DNA of 30,600 nt from CAZVAN01 sp964625245. GTDB taxonomy: Bacteria; Patescibacteriota; Saccharimonadia; Saccharimonadales; UBA10212. A program made the position numbers and the translations under genes. The stretch spans positions 1-30,600 of the forward strand of contig CAZVAN010000007.1 of NCBI GenBank assembly GCA_964625245.1, written 5' to 3'. Shown here piece by piece: positions 23,709 through 30,600 of this stretch. The notes beneath the pieces are model-generated. The model did no database searches. It was not told the DNA's origin and saw nothing but the letters and a program-made list of their open reading frames with translations. Within the stretch, counting starts at the first letter, position 1; each line of letters begins with the position of its first letter.

Positions 23709-24778
23709 GTCTTCGTAAGTGCGCTTAGTGACCGGCTCCAAATCAGGCTTCTATCCTTGCCTAAGCCGTGCGTACCGCCCGGGTAGACATAATATTCGTG
23801 GTCTTTTTTTGCCTCAGTCAATTTTTTGTCTAAATCGGCCGAAAAATGAGGCGGCACAATTTTATCGGCCGAACCAACGTGTATCTGAATGTGGGCCTTT
23901 GTTTTACTTAGGTAATTTAGGGGCGAGGTATTATTCCAATAGCTGGGGTTGGTAACTGGCGTGCCGAACTTATCAAGCATGTCGGCCCGAATAGCCGAAG
24001 CTGTGGGGTTCAGGCGATCGGAAATAGCTACATAAGAGCTGAACATGTCGGCTATATTGCCAACCGGTCCGGACAGCAGAATGACGTTTTTTATAGAGGG
24101 CGACAGCACGGCGGCCCGCAGTGCGATATAGGCACCCATACTGTGCCCCCAGAGGTTGATATCGGTTTTACTGAGGTAGTGAGTCTGGCGGGTTGCGGCT
24201 ATCAGACTCATGACGTCGGTGTTGTAGCTCATGCTGTAGTAGGCCCCGTCAGGCGTGCCGTCGGCAATACTTAGCCCCTGGCCGCGAAAGTCCGGTTTCA
24301 GCACGGCAAAACCATGGGCGGCGTAAAACTCCATGTCACCCAAATAGGCATTGTAGGTTGAGTAGCTCCAAGGATTGGCGTAGCCATGCAGCAAAATTAC
24401 TACCGGGTAGCCGTGTGGCGGCGCAGGCGAGGTAGGCAAGCTCATCAAGCCGTGTTCAGTCAGATTATCCTTGGGCACTTTAAAGTCAAAAACCATATTA
24501 GTGAATCCGGCGCCGCTAGTGGTAGTTCGGCTCTTTTGGATGGCAGTATTGGAGTAGTAGGCTTTGGCCGCTAGACCTAAGTTGAGCTGCTTATAGTTAT
24601 CAGCTCCCAGTGACGATTCGCTAACCTGACCGTTTACCGGGTGAGCGTCTTGGTAGCGGCTATCCGTCAACCAACCCAAGCCACCCAAAAAAATTGCCAC
24701 CAGCACTAAATAGAAGAAAGCCTCGGCTTTGACTATACGCTTCGACAGGTGTTTAGCTTTTTTTATTTTAGCGGCCAT
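23705..24778 (-). CDS. Membrane-anchored alpha/beta hydrolase
   Basis: 357 aa. The N-terminal anchor is about 19-37, then an extracytoplasmic alpha/beta hydrolase domain of the dienelactone/prolyl-oligopeptidase-like group. Seen: VILLHGYANPW (oxyanion strand), LKPDFRGQGLS, the nucleophile elbow LWGHSMGAY with Ser213, the acid in GSADKIVPP (Asp305) and the base in GGTHGLG (His337): a complete triad. Substrate unknown; peptide or ester hydrolysis outside the membrane. It follows the PAP2 gene by 31 bp. ATG 24778 has TATTAT ending 10 nt upstream and no Shine-Dalgarno. Confidence 0.87.
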   Translation of the reverse strand: MAAKIKKAKHLSKRIVKAEAFFYLVLVAIFLGGLGWLTDSRYQDAHPVNGQVSESSLGADNYKQLNLGLAAKAYYSNTAIQKSRTTTSGAGFTNMVFDFKVPKDNLTEHGLMSLPTSPAPPHGYPVVILLHGYANPWSYSTYNAYLGDMEFYAAHGFAVLKPDFRGQGLSIADGTPDGAYYSMSYNTDVMSLIAATRQTHYLSKTDINLWGHSMGAYIALRAAVLSPSIKNVILLSGPVGNIADMFSSYVAISDRLNPTASAIRADMLDKFGTPVTNPSYWNNTSPLNYLSKTKAHIQIHVGSADKIVPPHFSADLDKKLTEAKKDHEYYVYPGGTHGLGKDRSLIWSRSLSALTKT

Positions 24779-24788
24779 TTATAGCACC

Positions 24789-24794
24789 ATAATA
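24789..24794 (-). promoter_or_regulatory. -10 box of the alpha/beta hydrolase gene
   Basis: TATTAT (5/6) ends 10 nt before ATG 24778, in the 31-bp gap after the PAP2 gene; predicted leader of about 3 nt. Confidence 0.45.
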
Positions 24795-24809
24795 CAGGAT
24801 TTAGGCCAT

Positions 24810-25730
24810 TTAGGCCCTTGTCTTAAGTCTTTTTTGCGCTGGTTTTGGCAGGCTTTGAATCAGCGGCTGCCACGCCCTGCCAGCGAGCCGCATAAACGAA
24901 GGCGTAACCAGATAGCCCGCGGCGGCGTAGCTTATGCCGGCTATTACGTCAAAGGCGTAGTGCTCGCCCTCATAAACCACGCCCACGTAGATGAGAACCG
25001 GATATATTAACGATACCAGCCCCCAGCGCCGGCCGTAGAGCTTAAAGATAAAAATGGACAAAAGGGTAGCGCAGGCGGAGTGCAGAGAAGGAACGGCAGC
25101 TACCGGGTTAGGCGCAATGTGATTATAGAGCGAAGGAAAGTTATGAATACCCAGACTGAACCAGACGCTACTCGAAACCCGGGCGATTGGCTCGATATAG
25201 TGGTTCTGACTGGCTAGCCAAGGCGGGGCGGCGGGGAATGCCAGAAAGGTTAGAAAAGCTCCAAAAAAGACCAGCAAATAAGTTACTACCACTCGCCAGT
25301 AATAGCTGTCTCGGGTTTTCCAGACCAAAATCGCTAAGCCGAGAGGGACGACAAAAAATAGCATGTAGGGAATGTAGAACACGATGTCGTACCAAGTAGT
25401 GTGTCCCCGCCAGAGCCAGTTTTGAAGAGTCACGGTCGGCAGTTTACCAAACAATAAGCGGTCCATATGAGGGGCCAGCGAGTAGTTGACGTGGTCGTTC
25501 AAACTGTGGGCAATCCCTCTAAATGATTCGTAAACCAGCAGCAGGGCCACGAACGGCCCCAAACGCAGAAGCATAGTCTTGGCTTGATGGAAGATTAAGA
25601 ATACAAAAAACAGAAAAATAATTAATTTATCGGGAGTCGGAAAACTGGGTTTATCAATAAAGATGACAAGGCAGGCAATAGAGCCAACGACGCCCATGAG
25701 CTGGAAGAATAGTCGTTTATTTTTATCCAC
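24810..25730 (-). CDS. PAP2-superfamily membrane phosphatase/phosphotransferase (PAP2_3/Aur1-like)
   Basis: 306 aa, about six to seven membrane helices. The PAP2 motif 2 is PSLHSA at 214-219 (His217) and motif 3 is GEHYAFDVIAG with His257 and Asp261, the pattern I associate with the inositol-phosphorylceramide-synthase-like (Aur1) branch rather than classic PgpB (PSGH, SRxxxxxHxxxD). It probably acts on lipid phosphates or moves phosphoalcohol groups outside the membrane. The start is GTG 25730; TACAAT ends 8 nt upstream and there is no Shine-Dalgarno. It appears to form a unit with the hydrolase gene downstream. Confidence 0.87.
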   Translation of the reverse strand: MDKNKRLFFQLMGVVGSIACLVIFIDKPSFPTPDKLIIFLFFVFLIFHQAKTMLLRLGPFVALLLVYESFRGIAHSLNDHVNYSLAPHMDRLLFGKLPTVTLQNWLWRGHTTWYDIVFYIPYMLFFVVPLGLAILVWKTRDSYYWRVVVTYLLVFFGAFLTFLAFPAAPPWLASQNHYIEPIARVSSSVWFSLGIHNFPSLYNHIAPNPVAAVPSLHSACATLLSIFIFKLYGRRWGLVSLIYPVLIYVGVVYEGEHYAFDVIAGISYAAAGYLVTPSFMRLAGRAWQPLIQSLPKPAQKRLKTRA

Positions 25731-25738
25731 TAAAAATT

Positions 25739-25744
25739 ATTGTA
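25739..25744 (-). promoter_or_regulatory. -10 box of the PAP2 gene
   Basis: TACAAT (5/6) ends 8 nt before GTG 25730; no Shine-Dalgarno. Confidence 0.5.
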
Positions 25745-25798
25745 CTCCACTCCTGGCACCAGTAACCGGCATTCAGCCAATTTTCAGCTTAAATCGAG

Positions 25799-25804
25799 TA
25801 GAAT
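25799..25804 (+). promoter_or_regulatory. -10 box upstream of the two-component operon
   Basis: TAGAAT (5/6) ends 6 nt before GTG 25811, which opens a 17-codon reading frame ahead of the response regulator. Confidence 0.45.
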
Positions 25805-25810
25805 AATGGG

Positions 25811-25864
25811 GTGAACTATACCGAAAACGATTTGATGCGGCCTTCACTTCCGGGGAGGACATAG
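25811..25864 (+). CDS. Putative 17-aa leader peptide before the two-component operon
   Basis: GTG followed by 16 sense codons and TAG (MNYTENDLMRPSLPGRT), with a -10-like box exactly 6 nt upstream as in other leaderless starts here. Its end covers GGGGAGG (25852-25858), the ribosome site of the response regulator, and its stop is 2 nt before that gene's ATG. Translation of the peptide would therefore govern access to that site. The frame differs from that of the regulator. Prediction only. Confidence 0.35.
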   Translation: MNYTENDLMRPSLPGRT

Positions 25865-25866
25865 GT

Positions 25867-26556
25867 ATGAGAGTCCTGGTAATTGAAGACGAGCATAAGA
25901 TAGCCAACGCCATCAAGCAAGGCCTATCCCAGGAGAAGTTTGCCGTTGACGTAGAATATGACGGCGACAGCGGCCTGGCGACAGCTCTAGCCGAAAGCTA
26001 CGATGTTATGATTATCGACCGCATGCTGCCGGGCAGCCTGGAGGGCATTGAAATCTGCCGAGCGTTGCGAGCCAAAGCCATTCATACACCAATACTGCTG
26101 TTAACCGCCAAAGGCCAGGTAAGCGACCGTGTGGAAGGGTTAAATGGCGGCGCCGATGATTATCTGGTCAAACCATTCTCCTTCGAAGAACTGCTAGCCC
26201 GGGTACGGGCTCTGCTGCGCCGCCCGGCTGAGCAAACCGGCAACCAGCTCCAGGTTAATGACCTGACACTTGATACCATCAGCTACGAAGTTATGCGCGG
26301 CGAGGCACCTATTGAGCTCAGCGCTAAAGAGTTTGCCCTACTGGAATATATGATGCGTAACGCCGGCCAGGTGCTCAGCAAAGACAAAATAATCTCGCAT
26401 GTCTGGGATTTTGATGCCGACATCCTGCCCAACACCGTAGAAGTTTACATGGGCTATTTAAGAAATAAGGTTGATAAGCCTTTTAAAAAACCTGAGCTCA
26501 TCCACACCATGCGCGGCTTTGGCTACAAACTTGGTCAGAAAAAAGAGGCTTCTTAA
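25867..26556 (+). CDS. OmpR-family response regulator
   Basis: 229 aa. Receiver domain 1-120: IEDE acidic pocket (7-9), phosphoacceptor Asp51 in IIDRMLPG, Thr80 in LLTAKG and Lys102 in YLVKPFSFEELL. Winged-helix output 125-225: IELSAKEFALLEYMMRNAGQVLSKDKI, VEVYMGYLRNKVDKP, THTMRGFGYKL-like end (here IHTMRGFGYKL). DNA-binding regulator paired with the kinase that begins immediately after its stop codon. ATG preceded by GGGGAGG 8 nt upstream, inside the putative leader peptide. Confidence 0.95.
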   Translation: MRVLVIEDEHKIANAIKQGLSQEKFAVDVEYDGDSGLATALAESYDVMIIDRMLPGSLEGIEICRALRAKAIHTPILLLTAKGQVSDRVEGLNGGADDYLVKPFSFEELLARVRALLRRPAEQTGNQLQVNDLTLDTISYEVMRGEAPIELSAKEFALLEYMMRNAGQVLSKDKIISHVWDFDADILPNTVEVYMGYLRNKVDKPFKKPELIHTMRGFGYKLGQKKEAS

Positions 26557-27552
26557 GTGTTCCACTCTGCTGCCCTCAAACTCACAACCTGGTATTTGGC
26601 CATCATCATGCTGCTCTCAATTGGCACAAGTGTGGCGCTATATCATGTTTCAGCCCAGGATCTGGAGCGCAGCACCCGGCGCCAGGTTGGGTTTTTCAAT
26701 AATTTTTTGGGTCCAAACGATATAACAAACTACAGCGACCTGCGCCAGAGTCAACTTAACGACGATCAAGACCACCTCAGAACTAATCTGATTATATTTA
26801 ATCTATTTGTGCTGCTGGCCGGTGGCGGAGTAAGTTACTGGCTAGCCCGCCGAACACTGGAGCCTATTGAAGAGGCTCTGGAAGCCCAAACCCGCTTCAC
26901 AGCCGATGCCAGCCATGAGCTGCGAACACCACTTACTGTAATTCAAGCCGAAAACGAAGTGGCGCTTAGGAACCCTGAGCTTACCAAGAAAGAAGCTGTT
27001 AGCCTGCTGGGCAGCAATCTGGAAGAGGTGGCTAAGCTCAAAACCCTCAGCGACGGCCTGCTGCATCTTGCGGCCAGTGGTGGCAAACCGCAACCGGGCC
27101 AGATAGTGCCTTTGAAGGAAGTAGTTGAGGAGGCTCTAGACCGCTGGAGCAAGCCGGCACAGTCCAAGAAAATCAAGATTAGCACTGACATAACAGAAGT
27201 TAGCGTTAATGGCGACCGAGCCAGCCTAACCGATCTGGTATCAATCCTAATTGATAACGCTGTCAAATACAGCCCCAAGGGCGGAGAAGTCCACATTAGC
27301 CTGAGCCGGAAAGACAAGTCGGCTGTAATCGCCGTTGTTGATAACGGCGAGGGAATCAAGGCCGTTGACCTGCCGCATATTTTTGACCGCTTCTTCCGGG
27401 CCGACAGCTCGCGCTCCAAAGCTTCCACCAACGGCTACGGTCTGGGGCTTGCTATAGCTCGTAAGATAGCCGACTTGCATAGCGCCACACTGGAGGTTCG
27501 CAGCACCCCAGGTCACGGTTCAACCTTCACTATCCGCCTGCCCAAGGTATAA
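26557..27552 (+). CDS. Membrane histidine kinase
   Basis: 331 aa. Two membrane helices (about 11-30 and 77-96) flank a small outside loop of some 45 residues, so the sensor is minimal. There is no evident complete HAMP, only a short LARRTLEPIEEALEAQ linker. The HisKA box is DASHELRTPLTVIQ with His120; the ATPase domain has LIDNAVKYSPKGG, VDNGEGIKAVDLPHIFDRFFR and GYGLGLAIARKIA. GTG start directly follows the regulator's TAA, with AGAGG 8 nt upstream. Its stop codon lies inside the TATAAT box preceding the LCP gene. Confidence 0.94.
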   Translation: MFHSAALKLTTWYLAIIMLLSIGTSVALYHVSAQDLERSTRRQVGFFNNFLGPNDITNYSDLRQSQLNDDQDHLRTNLIIFNLFVLLAGGGVSYWLARRTLEPIEEALEAQTRFTADASHELRTPLTVIQAENEVALRNPELTKKEAVSLLGSNLEEVAKLKTLSDGLLHLAASGGKPQPGQIVPLKEVVEEALDRWSKPAQSKKIKISTDITEVSVNGDRASLTDLVSILIDNAVKYSPKGGEVHISLSRKDKSAVIAVVDNGEGIKAVDLPHIFDRFFRADSSRSKASTNGYGLGLAIARKIADLHSATLEVRSTPGHGSTFTIRLPKV

Positions 27553-27553
27553 T
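27548..27553 (+). promoter_or_regulatory. -10 box of the LCP gene overlapping the kinase stop codon
   Basis: TATAAT contains the TAA stop of the histidine kinase gene. TTCACT 16 nt upstream could be a -35 box. It ends 10 nt before ATG 27564, giving a leader of about 3 nt. Confidence 0.5.
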
Positions 27554-27563
27554 AGGCAGCAAC

Positions 27564-28724
27564 ATGGCTAAACCGCCTGCAAGCAAAGACAATTTTGATA
27601 TCCACCGCACCCTGCCGGACAGGCATCGGCTTAACTCAAAGAATACGCCGCTGGAAGTTGTAGAAGAGCCCGCGGACCAGCCCAAAAAGCATCGGATTAG
27701 CTTCAAGAGGGGACTTTTGTCTTTTGTACTGATAATCTTTGTCTTCTTTGTGATAATTGCCGTTTGGGACGGTATTGAGCTAAGTAAGGCTAGTAAGAAA
27801 ATGTTTGGCTCGGGTAACCTGTATAGTTTGCTGCTTAGCAACGACATGAAGACCGACGCTGCCGGGCGGGTAAATATCCTGATGGCTGGATATTCGGCCG
27901 ATGACGTAGGACACTCTGGTGCCAACCTGACTGACTCCATCATGCTCATCAGTCTCAATAAGTCCACTAAATCAGGCTATATGCTGAGTATTCCCAGAGA
28001 TCTGTGGGTTAATATCCCCGGCAACGGGCAGGCCAAAATCAACGAGGCTTACCAAGACGGCAATATAGACGGATTTAATGAAGCCGGTTACCCGGCCGGC
28101 GGTATGGGCCTGCTGGAAAAGGTGGTTAGCGATAATTTTAATGTGCCCATCAACTACTACGCCCTGGTTGACTATGCCGCTTTCCGCGATACCGTCAACG
28201 CTGTTGGTGGCATCACTATAACCATTAAGAGCATCGACCCCCGCGGCATTTACGACCCCAGTCTGGATTATACATCGGCTACCTGCTGCGCTCTGGCCAA
28301 CTATCCCAATGGCCCGGTTACACTAAACGGCAAGCAGGCCTTAAATCTGGCCCGGGCCCGGGGCGACGCCTACGGCTCCTACGGCTTTGGTCAGGCCGAT
28401 TTTGACCGCACCGAGCATCAAAGACAAATGTTAGTGGCCTTGAAACAAAAAGCCGCCACAACTAAAACTATTCTAAACCCCACGAAAGCCGGCCATATTT
28501 TCGACGGCATGGCTAGTAACGTTAAGACCGACGTAGATATAGGCGCCGCGCTGCCGCTTTACCGGTTATTTAACACCGTCAATTCCACAAATCTCCAGTC
28601 ACTGAGCCTGCGTGATTTTAACGGCAAAAACTACCTAACGGACTACGGCGGCGCCTTAATTCCGGTAGCCGGCATCACCGACTTCAGTGACATCCAAAAA
28701 GCCGTCCAAAACCTAAATCAGTAA
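27564..28724 (+). CDS. LytR-CpsA-Psr (LCP) family glycopolymer ligase
   Basis: 386 aa. A basic cytoplasmic N-terminus, one membrane segment (about 50-68), then the LCP domain: VNILMAGYS, LTDSIMLISLN with Asp124, SIPRDLWVNIPG with Arg145 and Asp146, INEAYQDG, the VDYAAFRDTVNAVGGI block and GKQALNLARARG. The Arg/Asp residues that hold the polyprenyl pyrophosphate and metal are kept. LCP proteins attach lipid-linked glycopolymers to peptidoglycan, which would make it the acceptor end for glycans made elsewhere in this window. Two cysteines in a row (TCCAL) are unusual. It directly follows the two-component genes and may be under their control. Confidence 0.94.
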   Translation: MAKPPASKDNFDIHRTLPDRHRLNSKNTPLEVVEEPADQPKKHRISFKRGLLSFVLIIFVFFVIIAVWDGIELSKASKKMFGSGNLYSLLLSNDMKTDAAGRVNILMAGYSADDVGHSGANLTDSIMLISLNKSTKSGYMLSIPRDLWVNIPGNGQAKINEAYQDGNIDGFNEAGYPAGGMGLLEKVVSDNFNVPINYYALVDYAAFRDTVNAVGGITITIKSIDPRGIYDPSLDYTSATCCALANYPNGPVTLNGKQALNLARARGDAYGSYGFGQADFDRTEHQRQMLVALKQKAATTKTILNPTKAGHIFDGMASNVKTDVDIGAALPLYRLFNTVNSTNLQSLSLRDFNGKNYLTDYGGALIPVAGITDFSDIQKAVQNLNQ

Positions 28725-28840
28725 TAGAGATTCCAAAAAGCGACGGCGAGCCACTCGGTTTATCAAGAAAACTGACAAGCAAAATATTTTTGTGAGAAAA
28801 ATCATTGTTTCGCAGGACCAACGCGGATTATGATTCTAGT

Positions 28841-28923
28841 AACCATCGGGAGGTGGCTAGTAAGCAAACTGTTTCGGCGGGGAAGCTACGGAAGAAGGAG
28901 CCCCAAAAAAGCTCCTTTTTTTA
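28841..28923 (+). ncRNA. Possible small RNA of about 80 nt
   Basis: TTGTTT (28805-28810), an 18-nt spacer and TATGAT (28829-28834) could start transcription near 28841; the product would end at the terminator at 28895-28923. It matches no RNA family known to me. The same stretch could be the 3' leader and terminator of LCP mRNA instead. Confidence 0.3.
28895..28923 (+). terminator. Intrinsic terminator
   Basis: AAGGAGC (28895-28901) pairs with GCTCCTT (28911-28917) around a 9-nt loop; a run of eight T follows from 28916. It terminates the LCP unit or the putative small RNA. Confidence 0.88.
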
Positions 28924-28980
28924 TTCCCCAACTGCCGCTTACGGATCTACGGATCTGAGGACTAGCTAAATATAGCTTGG

Positions 28981-28986
28981 TACTAT
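28981..28986 (+). promoter_or_regulatory. -10-like box of the PCD gene
   Basis: TACTAT (4/6) ends 6 nt before ATG 28993. AGGTG is present but only 1-2 nt from the ATG, too close for a normal ribosome site. Confidence 0.4.
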
Positions 28987-28992
28987 AGGTGC

Positions 28993-29274
28993 ATGGGAAA
29001 AATGACGAAAGCTGAAATTACAAGGCGGCATAAGTCACTTAGTGGCTGGAGTGTTGATGATAATGTGCTCAAAAAAGAGTTTAAATTTAAGGATTTTGCC
29101 GCGGCCATGGAGTTTATGAACGCTCTGGCTACAGTAGCCGAGCGGCTAAATCATCATCCGGATTGGTCTAACTCCTACAACAAAGTTATCATCTGCCTAA
29201 GCACGCACTCTGAAGGTGGCCTAACCGCCAAAGATTTTGAGCTGGCGGCCGCAACCGACAAGATCGCCTCTTAG
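28993..29274 (+). CDS. Pterin-4a-carbinolamine dehydratase family protein
   Basis: 93 aa, typical size. The PCD signature is complete: RLNHHPDWSNSYNKV with His54, His55, Pro56, Tyr62, then His72 and a terminal Asp81 (LTAKDFELA). In organisms with aromatic amino acid hydroxylases it recycles the 4a-hydroxy-pterin cofactor; no hydroxylase or pterin gene is in this window, and other roles have been proposed for bacterial homologues. Convergent with the cupin gene. Confidence 0.92.
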   Translation: MGKMTKAEITRRHKSLSGWSVDDNVLKKEFKFKDFAAAMEFMNALATVAERLNHHPDWSNSYNKVIICLSTHSEGGLTAKDFELAAATDKIAS

Positions 29275-29322
29275 CCCCAGATCTCATCACCCATCGCTTC
29301 AGGCCGATGATTTTTTACAACC

Positions 29323-29700
29323 TTACTTGGGCCACTCGGCGGTGGTACGGACGCCATCACCTTCTGGCGGCTTGGGGCCGCCGGCTATCACCAGCTGCAG
29401 GCCGTCGGGGCCGGCCTCAAAGGTCCGGACTGTTTCCGGGGCCACCCGCACCACGTCCCATTTTTTTAGTTCTTCAACCTTATCATCCAGTAACATCCGG
29501 CCACTGCCACCAATTACCACATAAACTTCTTCCTGTACCTTGTGGCTATGGGCGCTCTCACTCCGGCTGTTTGGGGCCAGGCGCCGAAGCGTCATGCCCA
29601 GATCCCTGGAATCCAGGTGTTTTCGGCCAAAGTGAATTTCGCTTCCTTCGCCGCCTTCGGCTTCAATATCCATAAAATTAATCTTTGTATAGGCGCTCAT
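29323..29700 (-). CDS. Cupin-domain protein
   Basis: 125 aa, one conserved cupin barrel. Motif 1 is AHSHKVQEEVYVVIGGSGRM with His51, His53 and Glu57 or Glu58 as metal ligands; motif 2 is weak (PETVRTFEAGPDG), lacking the usual His. Small cupins include isomerases, dioxygenases and sugar-binding proteins, so no function is assigned. AAGGAGGG lies 4 nt before ATG 29700, the best Shine-Dalgarno in the window. It follows the aldo/keto reductase gene by 30 bp, likely in one unit. Confidence 0.85.
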   Translation of the reverse strand: MSAYTKINFMDIEAEGGEGSEIHFGRKHLDSRDLGMTLRRLAPNSRSESAHSHKVQEEVYVVIGGSGRMLLDDKVEELKKWDVVRVAPETVRTFEAGPDGLQLVIAGGPKPPEGDGVRTTAEWPK

Positions 29701-29730
29701 GAGACCCTCCTTAATTTAGTTAATCGCTGG

Positions 29731-30600
29731 CTAATTGCGGTGCTTAACATCGTTGCCTCGCTCGGCCACTCGGTCTTCGTAGACTACGGCCTTACCCAAA
29801 GCTTCATCAATGGCACTAAGAACGTCGTCAGACAGTTTAATCTCGGCGGCCTTAATGTTCTCGGTAATCTGTTCCGGCCGGGAAGCACCAATAATGGCCG
29901 ATGACACCTCGCTCCGCCGCAGCACCCAAGCCAGCGCCAGCTGCGGCAGGCTGCAGCCCAGCTCTTCGGCTATGGGTTTCAGTTTTTGGACGGCTTCCAG
30001 GACGTCGTCGCGCATAAACCGGTCAATAAAGCCGCTCATTTCGCTGCTGGCGGCTCGGGAATCCTTAGGGGGCTGTTGGCCGGGCAGGTACTTGCCACTC
30101 AATACTCCCTGAGCTAGCGGTGACCAGACAATCTGGCCTATGCCGTTATCCTGGCAGAGTTTAAAGACTTCTTGCTCCGGTCCGCGCCACAGCATATTGT
30201 ACTGCGGCTGGCTTGAGACAAATTTTTCCGCGCCAACTACGGCCAGGCCGGCACGGATTTGGTCCGGCGTCCATTCGCTAAAGCCAATGTAGCGGGCTTT
30301 GCCGCTTTTTACTACTTCGCTTAGGGCTTCCATAGTTTCTTCAATCGGGGTGTCGGGGTCAAAACGGTGGCACTGGTACAAGTCCACATAGTCGGTCTTC
30401 AGCCGCTTTAGTGAAGCGTCTATTTGTTTATGTATCTGCACAGACGACAGGCCCTGGTCGGTGTCGCTCATTGGAAAATACACTTTGGTGGCTAGTACAT
30501 AGGAGTCGCGCGGATAGCTTGATAATATCTCGCCCCAGGCCTCTTCGCTGGCGCCGCGGCCGTAAACATTGGCTGTATCAAAAAAGTTTATGCCGGCCTC
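29731..30600 (-). CDS. Aldo/keto reductase (5' end beyond right edge)
   Basis: NADPH-dependent oxidoreductase with a TIM barrel. The frame continues past 30483 to the window edge, where INFFDTANVYGRGASEE supplies the catalytic Asp and Tyr and LATKVYF the Lys; YQCHRFDPDTPIEET gives the His. SQPQYNMLWR, VWSPLAQGVLSGKY and IIGASRPEQITENI are blocks of the potassium-channel-beta-subunit-like (AKR6/YghZ/Tas-like) branch, the last binding the cofactor phosphate. Some 30-40 N-terminal residues are missing from view. Substrate unknown. Confidence 0.93.
   Translation of the reverse strand, partial: EAGINFFDTANVYGRGASEEAWGEILSSYPRDSYVLATKVYFPMSDTDQGLSSVQIHKQIDASLKRLKTDYVDLYQCHRFDPDTPIEETMEALSEVVKSGKARYIGFSEWTPDQIRAGLAVVGAEKFVSSQPQYNMLWRGPEQEVFKLCQDNGIGQIVWSPLAQGVLSGKYLPGQQPPKDSRAASSEMSGFIDRFMRDDVLEAVQKLKPIAEELGCSLPQLALAWVLRRSEVSSAIIGASRPEQITENIKAAEIKLSDDVLSAIDEALGKAVVYEDRVAERGNDVKHRN

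Larger units (their letters stand above)
28725..28992. other. 268-bp intergenic region with a promoter-like element and terminator
   Basis: Between the LCP and PCD genes. The first 80 bp show nothing I recognise. A possible promoter, short transcript and intrinsic terminator occupy 28805-28923 (separate entries). The last 60 bp contain a direct repeat ACGGATCT (28941-28955) and the -10-like box of the PCD gene. Confidence 0.5.

Noticed and set aside
26943..27431. 162-codon minus-strand open frame
   Set aside because: It lies inside the histidine kinase gene, is opposite in frame and has no recognisable protein features.
28854..28970. 38-codon GTG frame in the intergenic region
   Set aside because: It reads through the terminator stem and T run, has its GGGAGG almost on the GTG and matches no family; non-coding RNA is more likely.
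29307..29904. Plus-strand open frames of about 120 codons
   Set aside because: They are antisense to the cupin and aldo/keto reductase genes, both of which show intact family motifs.
1..30600. TGA recoded to glycine as in SR1/Gracilibacteria
   Set aside because: TGA serves as a normal stop at purK, purE, purC and the soluble histidine kinase gene.
1..30600. CRISPR arrays, insertion sequences, prophage genes, tRNA or rRNA
   Set aside because: I saw no spaced repeat array, transposase, integrase, phage structural gene or tRNA-like cloverleaf; the window looks like stable chromosome.

Overview
The window is about 30.6 kb of gene-dense bacterial chromosome with short intergenic gaps, many 1-26 bp gene overlaps and standard use of TGA as stop. 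The gene mix (small cytosolic enzymes, LCP protein, VanY-type peptidase, GtrA, short 6-phosphogluconate dehydrogenase, Crp/Fnr regulator, two two-component pairs), the compactness and the unusual start-site grammar suggest a Patescibacteria/CPR organism, perhaps an environmental Saccharibacterium. That placement is inference: no rRNA or other phylogenetic marker gene is present. A run of 100 N at 2343-2442 is an assembly gap inside purL.

Layout. (1) 1-9668: a divergent purine biosynthesis locus. The minus-strand unit reads purK-purE-HAD phosphatase-AAA_28 ATPase-purM-purL and leaves the left edge; the plus-strand unit is purC-purB. Together they cover FGAR to AICAR, plus the second PurB step. 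purF, purD, purN/T and purH are not in view. (2) 9669-10510: a dyad-rich spacer, a promoter with a palindrome over its -35 box, a DUF308 membrane protein and a strong bidirectional terminator. (3) 10543-15180 (minus): a surface-glycan module of GtrA and two paralogous GT-C-like membrane proteins, one fused to an outside-facing PIG-L/LmbE deacetylase. (4) 15247-17515: soluble histidine kinase, single-domain response regulator, Crp/Fnr regulator and a small unknown protein. (5) 17671-19250: pgl-gnd, two steps of the oxidative pentose phosphate pathway. (6) 19251-20895 (minus): a beta-lactamase-fold serine hydrolase and a VanY-like D,D-carboxypeptidase. (7) 21088-25730: an AMP-forming acyl ligase and an OpgC-like membrane acyltransferase (plus), facing an alpha/beta hydrolase and a PAP2 phosphatase (minus). 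(8) 25811-28724: a putative 17-codon leader peptide, OmpR-type regulator, membrane histidine kinase and LCP glycopolymer ligase. (9) 28725-30600: a possible small RNA with an intrinsic terminator, a PCD-family dehydratase, a cupin and a partial aldo/keto reductase.

The two most interesting signals are, first, a recurring start grammar: at least eleven start codons have a TATAAT-like hexamer ending only 6-10 nt upstream and no Shine-Dalgarno, which predicts leaderless transcripts, while genes inside operons carry Shine-Dalgarno sequences or overlap their neighbour. Second is the GtrA / twin GT-C / PIG-L fusion module, which looks like an undescribed route to a de-N-acetylated surface glycan.
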